From Hoylesella buccalis ATCC 35310 (GTDB lineage: Bacteria > Bacteroidota > Bacteroidia > Bacteroidales > Bacteroidaceae): 64,000 bases of DNA. The position numbers and the translations under genes are program-made. The notes under the pieces were generated by a model that searched no databases, had not been told where the DNA came from, and saw only the letters and a list, made by a program, of their open reading frames with translations. The stretch is from NCBI RefSeq assembly GCF_025151385.1, contig NZ_CP102287.1:868001-932000 (forward strand). Reading direction: 5' to 3'. Numbering within the stretch: position 1 is the first letter of the stretch; each line of letters opens with the position of its first letter. Below, in pieces: positions 16,144 to 23,981 of the stretch.

Positions 16144-17142
16144 ATGATAGGAAAAACATCTATGCCAACTCAACAAATATATTCTCAAGGCTTATCAAAA
16201 ACACCGTTGGTGAGTTTCATTATCACGACCTACAATTTACCCATCAATCTACTTACCGAGTGTTTGCAAAGCGTGTTTTCTCTGTCTTTGGGACAGGATG
16301 AACGGGAGATTATATTGGTAGATGACGGATCAGACGTGTGTTCCTTGCAAGAGTTGGCCGCATATCAGAATCAACTGACCTACATCAGGCAGACAAACCA
16401 AGGTGCTGCGGCAGCCAGAAACTTGGGCTTGAAAATTGCAAATGGCATGTATGTTCAGTTTATTGACGGCGACGATGCACTGATTCCTTTTTCATACGAA
16501 CACTGTCTTGACATTATACGTTACAAGAATGCGGATGTGGTATCGTTCGCCACATCTTCCTCTAAAAAGGGGAACAATGCGCCATCTGTGCAAGGCCCCA
16601 TGACCGGGAGCGCCTATATCAGTCAAAACAATCTGCAAGTGATGGTGTGGAAATACCTGTTCAAGAAGGACATCCTCTGTGGACTGCAATTTACAAATGG
16701 CTTACTCAACGAGGATGAAGAGTTTACGCCACAACTACTTCTGCGCGCAGAGCGGATGTATGTGACCGATGCCAGGGCTTATCATTATAGGCGTCGTAAG
16801 AATTCTTGCACAACAAGCAAAGCTCCACGAACGTTGATGAAACGGCTTCAAGACACAGAAAACATTCTCTTTCATTTTCAAGACCGTTTGGACTCATGGC
16901 CCGAAATGGAACGCAACGCCATGCGACGACGTATCGCTCAATTGTCGATGGATTATCTCTATAATGTAGCCAGATATACACACAGCATCAACCATTTGAA
17001 CAAAACCATTGAACGATTGAGAAGAAGAGGGCTCTACCCACTCCCGAAAAAGAATTACACCAGGAAGTATCGTCTGTTCAGAAGTGTGATACAAACAAAG
17101 ATGGGGCGGAAATTCTTGATTCTACTAACAAGCTGGTGCTAA
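16144..17142 (+). CDS. GT2 family glycosyltransferase
   Basis: About 332 residues from the ATG at 16144 (or 16162). The frame open to 16087 is rejected because it would begin upstream of the last promoter copy and adds a cysteine-rich non-family segment. LVSFIITTYNLPINLLTECLQS, EIILVDDGSD, NQGAAAARNLGLKIANG and FIDGDDAL are the classic GT2 GT-A motifs, with DGDD as the metal-binding site. It is cytoplasmic, with a basic C-terminal tail. It is followed after 34 bp by another glycosyltransferase and is divergent from the flippase, so it likely builds the same glycan. Confidence 0.85.
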   Translation: MIGKTSMPTQQIYSQGLSKTPLVSFIITTYNLPINLLTECLQSVFSLSLGQDEREIILVDDGSDVCSLQELAAYQNQLTYIRQTNQGAAAARNLGLKIANGMYVQFIDGDDALIPFSYEHCLDIIRYKNADVVSFATSSSKKGNNAPSVQGPMTGSAYISQNNLQVMVWKYLFKKDILCGLQFTNGLLNEDEEFTPQLLLRAERMYVTDARAYHYRRRKNSCTTSKAPRTLMKRLQDTENILFHFQDRLDSWPEMERNAMRRRIAQLSMDYLYNVARYTHSINHLNKTIERLRRRGLYPLPKKNYTRKYRLFRSVIQTKMGRKFLILLTSWC

Positions 17143-17176
17143 CATGTTCACCATACCGATTTGACAGCAACCGAAT

Positions 17177-18283
17177 ATGAAAATACTACTCCTTGGAGAA
17201 TATAGTAACGTACACTGGACATTGGCCGAAGGATTACGCCAGCTTGGCCACCAAGTGACGGTTCTTTCCAATGGCGATTTCTGGAAAAATTATCCCCGTG
17301 ACATCAATCTGACAAGGAAACTTGGCAAGATGGGAGGCATCTCTTATCTGGCAAGACTGTATGCACTCTTGCCCAAACTTCGAGATTTTGATGTGGTGCA
17401 GGTCATCAACCCCATGTTCCTCGAACTTAAGGCACACCGCATCGAACCGATATACCACTATTTGCGCAGACACAATCGGAAGATATTCTTGGCAGCCTTT
17501 GGCATGGACTACTATTGGGTAAATACGTGTTGCACCACCATGCCATTGCGCTATAGCGATTTTAACATGGGGCATGAACTGAGAAATACACCCGATGCAC
17601 TGAAAGAACGAAAAGACTGGCTGGGCACTGATAAACAACAGTTGAACGAATATATCGCAAACTCTTGCCATGGCATTATAGCCGGATTGTATGAATATTG
17701 GGCATGTTATCAACCCATCTTCCCACAAAAAACAACCTTCATCCCCTATCCTATCCGTGTTTCAACAAGCAACGACGTTGTTAAAAATAAAGAAGATGGC
17801 AAATTAAAATTGTTTATTGGCATCAACAAAGAGCGGTCGGTCTACAAAGGAACGGATATCATGTTGGCTGCTGCACAGGCAATCGTGCGTAAATATCCCC
17901 AGCAAGTTCAGTTGAAAATTGCCGAGAATGTGCCTTTCGAAGAATATAAAAAGATGATGAATGGTTCTGACGCCATCCTGGATCAACTATACAGTTATAC
18001 GCCATCCATGAACGCTCTGGAGGCCATGAGCCGAGGTATCATCTGCATCGGTGGCGGCGAACCGGAGAATTACGAAATACTGAAGGAAACGGAGCTAAGG
18101 CCCATCATCAACGTAGAACCTTCCTACGAAAGCGTTGAGCATGAGTTGGAGCTGCTGGTACAACATCCTGAACGAGTGAAACGGCTACAACAACAAAGCA
18201 TGGAATATATCAAGAAGCACCACGACTATGTGCAGGTGGCAAAGCAATATGTAGATTTTTATAACAAAAGTTTCACTCCCTGA
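17177..18283 (+). CDS. GT4-like glycosyltransferase (GT-B fold)
   Basis: A 368-residue protein. MKILLLGEYSNVHWTLAEGLRQLGHQVTVLSNG at the N-terminus is the first Rossmann unit of GT-B enzymes. In the C-terminal half, LFIGINKERSVYKGTDIMLAAA and SYTPSMNALEAMSRGIICIGGGEPENYE correspond to the nucleotide-sugar binding region, although the usual E-x7-E is replaced by a variant (NALEAMSRG...GEPE). Such GT4 proteins are common in Prevotella and Bacteroides capsule or O-glycan loci. It is second in a two-gene unit with the GT2 gene; the 3' end is inside a strong hairpin. Confidence 0.75.
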   Translation: MKILLLGEYSNVHWTLAEGLRQLGHQVTVLSNGDFWKNYPRDINLTRKLGKMGGISYLARLYALLPKLRDFDVVQVINPMFLELKAHRIEPIYHYLRRHNRKIFLAAFGMDYYWVNTCCTTMPLRYSDFNMGHELRNTPDALKERKDWLGTDKQQLNEYIANSCHGIIAGLYEYWACYQPIFPQKTTFIPYPIRVSTSNDVVKNKEDGKLKLFIGINKERSVYKGTDIMLAAAQAIVRKYPQQVQLKIAENVPFEEYKKMMNGSDAILDQLYSYTPSMNALEAMSRGIICIGGGEPENYEILKETELRPIINVEPSYESVEHELELLVQHPERVKRLQQQSMEYIKKHHDYVQVAKQYVDFYNKSFTP

Positions 18284-18317
18284 AACAGTTTTCGCTGTTA
18301 ATGAGGGAGTGAAACTT
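18268..18317 (+). terminator. Nested hairpin overlapping the GT4 stop codon
   Basis: AAGTTTCACTCCC (18268-18280) pairs perfectly over 13 bp with GGGAGTGAAACTT (18305-18317), and an inner AACAG/CTGTT stem sits in the loop. The left arm is coding sequence of the glycosyltransferase. No T tract follows, so it could be a terminator for either strand or an RNA-stabilising 3' end. Confidence 0.6.
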
Positions 18318-18372
18318 AAGTTATGTAGTCATTTTTCGTATGCCTTGACAGCATACATACTGTTCACATTGT

Positions 18373-20430
18373 TTACAAGCTGTCACACTCTTCTAACCAA
18401 AGTCTGCTGGTAGCGTCGCTTGGCATGCGCCAATCACCACGAGGACTTAAGCTCACGCTGACCACCTTCGGTCCATCAGGCAAACATGAACGCTTGAATT
18501 GCTGAGAGAAGAAACGCTTGCAAAATACCTTGAGCCACTTCTTAATAGTTTCCTCATCATAATATCCTATCATCTTGAGCGAGTCACCCTCTAAACCTTG
18601 CCGCTGCTGCGGTTTTGTTTCTGCGAAAGCTTTTTTGGCCAACAAGAATATCTTGCGAGGACGGAAGCCAAAACGTAAGAAATAATAAAGGAAGAAATCG
18701 TGCAACTCGTACGGGCCCACCAGATCCTCTGTCTTTTGCTTAATATCCCCATGCTCGTCGGCAGGTGTCAACTCGGGCGAGATAGGCGTATCAATAACAT
18801 CCATCAAGATACGCGCGGTCTGGTCATCCTTGGTGAGGTGTTGGGCATAGAAGCGTACCAAAAAACGAATCATAGTCTTAGGAACCCCTGCGTTAACACC
18901 ATACATAGACATGTGGTCGCCATTATAAGTTGCCCACCCTAAGGCCAATTCAGACAAGTCGCCTGTGCCAACCACCAAAGCATTGAGCTGATTGCTCAAA
19001 TCCATTAATATCTGTGTGCGCTCGCGAGCCTGACAGTTTTCATACGTCGCATCATGTACATTGGGGTCATGCCCAATGTCTTCAAAATGCTGGTTGACGC
19101 TCTTACGGATGTCGATTTCCTTGATGGTGATACCAAGCTCTTGCATCAAATCAATGGCATTGTGATAGGTTCGGTCTGTCGTTCCGAAGCCAGGCATGGT
19201 CACACCGATGATTCCTTTGCGGTCGTAACCAAGTTGGTCGAACGTCAACACGCAAACCAACAGTGCCAACGTAGAATCCAAGCCACCACTGATGCCCAGG
19301 ACAGCGTTGCGGCAACCTATGTGCTTGATGCGCGTAGCCAATCCCATCGACTGGATGTTGAGTACCTCCTGACAACTTTCATCCAGTTGTTCTGCATCTG
19401 GGAGGAAGGGATGTGGATTAATCTCGCGCTCAAGCTTAAAGTCATACGACCGCAGACATGGCAGGCATGGCAGGTAATGGATGGCCGATCCATTGCTGAA
19501 AATGGCAAACTGATTAGGGCTCAAGTTGTCAGAAAATCCTCTTTGCTTGGCGTAATTATTTACTTGTCGCTGAGCATTGACATACGTCGAGTTGGTTCTG
19601 CGCTCGGCTCTCAACATCTCAATGTCTATTTGTGCGGCATGCATCTGTCCTTCGAAGGTGAAGCGTTTCCCCTCTGCCAGCATGGTACCTTTTTCATAGA
19701 TGAGTCCATTGCCCGCATAAACCAAGTCTTGCGTACTCTCACCAAAACCACTGGCCGCATAGACATACCCCGTGATGGTTCTGGAACTTTGTTGAGAGAG
19801 CAGGCTCTTGAGGTAGTTGTACTTTCCAATCAGAGCATCACTGGCCGAGAGGTTGAAGATGATGTCTGCACCTGCCAATGCCAACGTATTACTTGGTGGA
19901 ACGGGGGCCCACACGTCCTCACATATTTCTACACCGAATTGCACACCGTCGGCAGTAACGAAGATTTGTGGATCCGGGGTCACTACGATGTTCTGTCCGG
20001 CATAATGTATGGTTGTTTCCTTCAAATCTTGTGAAGACGCAAACGATCTCTTCTCATAAAACTCACTGTAATCGGGCAGGTACGTCTTTGGAATCACTCC
20101 AATGATCTGTCCTTGCTGAATGACCATGCCGCAATTCAAGAGCAAATCACCGACAATGATAGGCAACCCAATGATGACAATGACATCTAACTTTCGCGTG
20201 AACTCCAACAAATGAAGTACAGCAGCTTCTGACGCATCTAATAAAAGATTCTGCTGAAACAGATCCTGACACGTGTAGGAAGTGATGCCCAACTCAGGAA
20301 AGACGATAATCTCGACACCCTGTTCTTCTGCTTGAGCAATCTGAGCTTCAGTTTGCTCGACATTGTACTTGCAGTCTGCCACCTTGACCAGTGGTACTGC
20401 ACATGCTACCTTAATAAATCCTGATTTCAT
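18373..20430 (-). CDS. nadE: Glutamine-dependent NAD+ synthetase
   Basis: A 685-residue two-domain NAD synthetase that amidates nicotinic acid adenine dinucleotide, the last step of NAD synthesis. The N-terminal nitrilase-type glutaminase has Glu46 (FPELGIT), a candidate Lys115 (VIPKTYLPD) and Cys170 (VEICEDVW). The C-terminal synthetase has the PP-loop SGGLDST at 381-387 and VGTGDLSELALGW. Its length is normal for the bacterial/yeast-type fused enzyme. It is a single gene on the minus strand; no clear promoter pair was found upstream. Confidence 0.95.
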   Translation of the reverse strand: MKSGFIKVACAVPLVKVADCKYNVEQTEAQIAQAEEQGVEIIVFPELGITSYTCQDLFQQNLLLDASEAAVLHLLEFTRKLDVIVIIGLPIIVGDLLLNCGMVIQQGQIIGVIPKTYLPDYSEFYEKRSFASSQDLKETTIHYAGQNIVVTPDPQIFVTADGVQFGVEICEDVWAPVPPSNTLALAGADIIFNLSASDALIGKYNYLKSLLSQQSSRTITGYVYAASGFGESTQDLVYAGNGLIYEKGTMLAEGKRFTFEGQMHAAQIDIEMLRAERRTNSTYVNAQRQVNNYAKQRGFSDNLSPNQFAIFSNGSAIHYLPCLPCLRSYDFKLEREINPHPFLPDAEQLDESCQEVLNIQSMGLATRIKHIGCRNAVLGISGGLDSTLALLVCVLTFDQLGYDRKGIIGVTMPGFGTTDRTYHNAIDLMQELGITIKEIDIRKSVNQHFEDIGHDPNVHDATYENCQARERTQILMDLSNQLNALVVGTGDLSELALGWATYNGDHMSMYGVNAGVPKTMIRFLVRFYAQHLTKDDQTARILMDVIDTPISPELTPADEHGDIKQKTEDLVGPYELHDFFLYYFLRFGFRPRKIFLLAKKAFAETKPQQRQGLEGDSLKMIGYYDEETIKKWLKVFCKRFFSQQFKRSCLPDGPKVVSVSLSPRGDWRMPSDATSRLWLEECDSL

Positions 20431-20521
20431 ATTGTATTGATTTAAAGTTGTTCGTATTATTTGACACGAGTAAGTGGAGGCAAATGAAGTTTACCAGCAA
20501 ATTCTTTTTATTTAAAAGAGC

Positions 20522-20638
20522 AATGTCCATTAACTCCCATTAACTCCCCTCGTAACTCCTATTAACTCCTAAGTTAAACTGTAAAGCTAATGTCCATTAA
20601 CTCCCATTGACTCCCCTCGTAACTCCTGTTTACCCCTC
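20522..20638. repeat. Direct repeat of about 48 bp at 67-bp spacing, made of TTAACTCCC steps
   Basis: AATGTCCATTAACTCCCATT starts at 20522 and again at 20589, each followed by RACTCCCCTCGTAACTCCT. Within each copy TTAACTCC or GTAACTCC recurs every 8-14 bases. It fills most of the intergenic gap between nadE (start) and the DUF2027-Smr gene (end), both minus strand. Confidence 0.75.
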
Positions 20639-20639
20639 C

Positions 20640-21812
20640 TTATTTAATCGTCACCTGCGTCGCTCCGTAACCATATTCCTGGAAACTTGCGTCCTGATAT
20701 GGATATTTCTTGTAGCGATAATTCAGGTCATTGATGAGCGCTCGCCTCAGCACACCCTCACCTTTACCATGGATGAAGATGATTTTTTGCCCCTTCTTAT
20801 TAGCATACTCAGCTATAGTGTCACGAAACTTCTTCAATTGGTAATTCAGAATATCCGTGGCACTCATGCCCGCAGTAGAGTCCAACAACTCATTGGCATG
20901 CAGGTCAACCACCAGAAGATTGTCATCACCCCGATGCTTCATCACAAAAGGATTTCCTTTTCGGCGCTTGTCATCGTACCGACTCATGTACGTGTCGGCC
21001 TTTGCTTTTTCCGACGATGCAACTTTGGTGTGATCTTGTTCAGCCTTTTGATACATCTCGGCCTTTAAAGCTGTAGGGTCTACAACCAACGGTCGTGCGG
21101 TTTTATCCTTTTCGATGATGGTGTACAGCAAGGCTGGCTGCTCAAAGAAGTCGTTCTCTTCGAAGGTGTGAAGCTTGTAGAATTTCACTGGATCAACCCT
21201 GAACTGCATATCCACTGTTGGCTTCAAGATGAATGGTTTCTCACGCTTGTAGGCAATCAGTTGGATGGCTACCCGACCCAATTCATTTAAATCCTCACGC
21301 CCAAACTCCTCGATAAACTCTTTTGTATTAGGCTCTACTTCCTGTGTAGCCTTCAACGTCCAGCTCTGTCCTTCTGCAGCAAGGTAAGTGAATCGAACAT
21401 AATAGTTGCTGTCGTTCACGAAATAACATTCGAATCTCGTATGGGTCACCTCCTTGATATCCAATGGTACAAAGGCAAGATAGCAACTAAGTTGATTGCC
21501 ACCCTTACGCTCTTCTACCGGAGCACGGAAGGTAATCTCCTTGTCAGCCGGGTCTTGCTCTATATCTTCCTCCTCCTCATCCATTTCAGCATGGCTGATG
21601 GCCTGCTTCACAGAAGTAGGTTTCGGTGAAAGAGAACTCACAACTTTGCTGGTGCTATAGTCATCTTCCCGAACAAGCACTACTTCATTGATGGGAGTAG
21701 GAATCTGAAAACCATCTTCATCCTCTACCAATACGATGTTTTTTCCTTGGAATCCTGCGATGATACCACCGCCAGACTCACTGAGAAAACTTACTTTATC
21801 ACCTATCTTCAT
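20640..21812 (-). CDS. DUF2027 and Smr domain protein
   Basis: A 390-residue protein. The N-terminal KIGDKVSFLSESGGGIIAGF is a small beta-barrel/KOW-like start found in DUF2027 proteins of Bacteroidetes. The central part is the DUF2027 region. The C-terminal Smr domain is clear: VVDLHANELL near 300, then KIIFIHGKGEGVLRRAL and a Lys-rich end, the conserved LDLHG and HGxGxG motifs of MutS2-type endonuclease/RNA-binding modules. It is not MutS2 itself, as there is no ATPase. The target is unknown; Smr domains act on branched DNA or on stalled-ribosome mRNA. Confidence 0.85.
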   Translation of the reverse strand: MKIGDKVSFLSESGGGIIAGFQGKNIVLVEDEDGFQIPTPINEVVLVREDDYSTSKVVSSLSPKPTSVKQAISHAEMDEEEEDIEQDPADKEITFRAPVEERKGGNQLSCYLAFVPLDIKEVTHTRFECYFVNDSNYYVRFTYLAAEGQSWTLKATQEVEPNTKEFIEEFGREDLNELGRVAIQLIAYKREKPFILKPTVDMQFRVDPVKFYKLHTFEENDFFEQPALLYTIIEKDKTARPLVVDPTALKAEMYQKAEQDHTKVASSEKAKADTYMSRYDDKRRKGNPFVMKHRGDDNLLVVDLHANELLDSTAGMSATDILNYQLKKFRDTIAEYANKKGQKIIFIHGKGEGVLRRALINDLNYRYKKYPYQDASFQEYGYGATQVTIK

Positions 21813-21935
21813 CTTATAAAAAAATGTAAATATCCAACATGTTTATTTCTACTTGCCCTGCCAAACGTGTCCAGCACATGGCCGTTCAACACTTAGTCTG
21901 TTATCATCCGACGTGACATCGAGTGGTAAACTCGA

Positions 21936-23234
21936 TTAAGGAATCAGCAGACTGCTGTCTCCATAGCTGAGAAAGCGGAAATCGTGTGCCAGCGCATAGT
22001 CGTAAATCTTACGCCAGTCGCCATGAACGAATGCGCTGACCAGCAGCAACAGCGTGCTCTGTGGCTGATGGAAGTTGGTAATCAACATCTTCACAATTTT
22101 GTATTCATAGCCTGGTGCGATGATGATTTGAGTTGAGCTGTGCAAGGCTCCTAATTGATTTCGCTTGAGATAGTTGAGAACGTTTTGTATCGCTTGCATG
22201 GGCGTGATACCGTCTATCAATCCCCCATCCAACTGTTCCGTCGTTCCATCCTCTCGCATTCTCTCGTAAGGAGCCCATTGATTGACATGTAACTCGGCTT
22301 CTGAGGCATCGGGATGTACCGACAAATACACGCCCATGTAATACAAACTTTCCAATGTCCGCACACTGGTTGTACCCACTGCGATGGCACTTGCATCGTG
22401 TCGCAACAGTTTCTCCAATGTTTGTTGATGTACGCAGATATACTCGGTGTGCATGTCATGGTCTTCTATCTCTTGACTCTTCACGGGTTTAAACGTTCCG
22501 GCTCCGACGTGAAGGGTTACCTCTTCTCTGTCGATGCCATGCTCGTCTAACGACTTGAGCACATCGTTGGTAAAATGAAGACCTGCCGTTGGAGCTGCCA
22601 CCGACCCTTTTATCTTGGAATACACGGTCTGATAAGTGGTCTTGTCGCTCTCTTGTGTCTCCCGATTGAGGTAAGGAGGAATGGGCAGCTCGCCCATATC
22701 TTCTAATATTTCGGAAAAACTAATATCTTCTGCATCCCAATCAAACTCAACCCAATGGTGAGTAGCAGGTGCGGACAGCAGTAGATTTCCCTCTGCCTGA
22801 TCCTCTTTATGCTGACTTTTCTTGGTTATGGTCAGCGTAAGACTGCGACCCTTTATTTCGTAAGAACGAGTAAGAGCCCCTTCTTTCCATTTCTTCAAAT
22901 TGCCAATCATGCAGTACCACGCACAGTGACCCCTTGTCTGGAAAATCTGTTCGTAATCAGTTGGAGCAGCTGGTTCCATCAAGAACACCTCTATCCTGGC
23001 GCCTGTACTCTTCATAAAGTACATTCGCGCCTGGATGACTTTGGTGTTGTTGAAAATCATCAAAGCTCCCTGTGGGAGATGATTCTTCAGGTGATAGAAC
23101 ACATCCTCGCCCACTTTGCCTTGATTGTACAAAAGCAGTTTACTGTGATCGCGCTGCGCTATAGGAAATTTTGCAATACGATCGTCGGGCAAATCGTACT
23201 GATAATCACTAATATGTATATGTTTTGTATCCAT
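21936..23234 (-). CDS. queA: S-adenosylmethionine:tRNA ribosyltransferase-isomerase, long form
   Basis: A 432-residue QueA-family protein. Known QueA transfers and isomerises the ribose of SAM onto preQ1-tRNA in queuosine synthesis. FPIAQRDHSKLLLY, MIFNNTKVIQARM, GSVAAPTAGLHFT, VTLHVGAGTFKPV and VGTTSVRTLESL are hallmark motifs. The usual enzyme is about 345 residues; this one carries extra sequence in the region 95-185. Bacteroidetes often encode both a normal QueA and a longer paralogue, so this could be the paralogue. It follows the PAP2 gene after 22 bp. A small hairpin (ATCGAGT/ACTCGAT, 21918-21936) touches its stop codon. Confidence 0.85.
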   Translation of the reverse strand: MDTKHIHISDYQYDLPDDRIAKFPIAQRDHSKLLLYNQGKVGEDVFYHLKNHLPQGALMIFNNTKVIQARMYFMKSTGARIEVFLMEPAAPTDYEQIFQTRGHCAWYCMIGNLKKWKEGALTRSYEIKGRSLTLTITKKSQHKEDQAEGNLLLSAPATHHWVEFDWDAEDISFSEILEDMGELPIPPYLNRETQESDKTTYQTVYSKIKGSVAAPTAGLHFTNDVLKSLDEHGIDREEVTLHVGAGTFKPVKSQEIEDHDMHTEYICVHQQTLEKLLRHDASAIAVGTTSVRTLESLYYMGVYLSVHPDASEAELHVNQWAPYERMREDGTTEQLDGGLIDGITPMQAIQNVLNYLKRNQLGALHSSTQIIIAPGYEYKIVKMLITNFHQPQSTLLLLVSAFVHGDWRKIYDYALAHDFRFLSYGDSSLLIP

Positions 23235-23256
23235 TATTTCTTTGTTCTTACCTTCA

Positions 23257-23955
23257 TTAAGTAAACAACACTAATCCTCTAAATATAGCATACATGTAAG
23301 ATACAGACATCACTAAGATAACAAGATGAACGTCCTTATAGTTATACCCCGTTTGGGTGTACTGACTCGAGATGTAATTCGTATTGGCCGAGAGCTTTCG
23401 ATTCACCCGACAATACATCCAATAGGTACTGAATCCAACGACGGTTGCCCAAGCGAATCCCACCAGTACGTCACTTGGATAATGCACACCTAAGTACAGT
23501 CTGGTGTAGGCATTGAGCAGAGACCATGAGATCATAAAGAAGCTGAACAAACTACTCCTGACTAACAGACAGAGAAACAGGGCAATAGAAAACGTGTTGG
23601 ACGCATGACCTGAAAAGAAACTAAAAGTCCGCGGACGATATTGGTCAACCACGTCGATTTGGTATTTCAGCATCAGATCGTTACAAGGACGAATCCTACC
23701 CACCAAAGGTTTGATGAAGGCATCGGCCATTCCCGATGAAAGGAGCAAGCACAAGGCGGCAAAACCAATGACGAGAAATATCTGTGTCATCGTCTCATTG
23801 TTCTTGATAACAAGATAAATCAAGGCGACATACAGAGGAATCCACGTCACACTGGAGGTTAAGGTCATCATCATTCCATCCAGAAACAATGAGTCAGAAC
23901 CGTTCAGTGCAAACAGCAGTTGATGATCCAGGTCGGTTAATGCTTGTATATTCAA
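23257..23955 (-). CDS. PAP2-family membrane phosphatase
   Basis: A 232-residue polytopic membrane protein with the three phosphatase motifs: KPLVGRIRP, FSGHASN and RLYLGVHYPSDVLVG. These form the PAP2 active site facing the periplasm in undecaprenyl-diphosphate, lipid A 1-/4'-phosphatase and phosphatidylglycerophosphatase relatives. The exact lipid is unknown. The reading frame lacks an upstream ATG: an in-frame stop sits shortly before a TTG at 23955, which I take as the start; the next ATG would remove the first 27 residues. It is 26 bp after the BatD-BatE gene and 22 bp before queA, so it probably sits at the tail of the Bat transcript. Confidence 0.85.
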   Translation of the reverse strand: MNIQALTDLDHQLLFALNGSDSLFLDGMMMTLTSSVTWIPLYVALIYLVIKNNETMTQIFLVIGFAALCLLLSSGMADAFIKPLVGRIRPCNDLMLKYQIDVVDQYRPRTFSFFSGHASNTFSIALFLCLLVRSSLFSFFMISWSLLNAYTRLYLGVHYPSDVLVGFAWATVVGFSTYWMYCRVNRKLSANTNYISSQYTQTGYNYKDVHLVILVMSVSYMYAIFRGLVLFT

Positions 23956-23981
23956 CTTCAGAATGCTGTATTAATAATGTA

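Noticed and set aside
19054..20034. 326-residue frame antisense to nadE
   Set aside because: nadE on the other strand is full length with all catalytic motifs; the antisense translation has no recognisable features.
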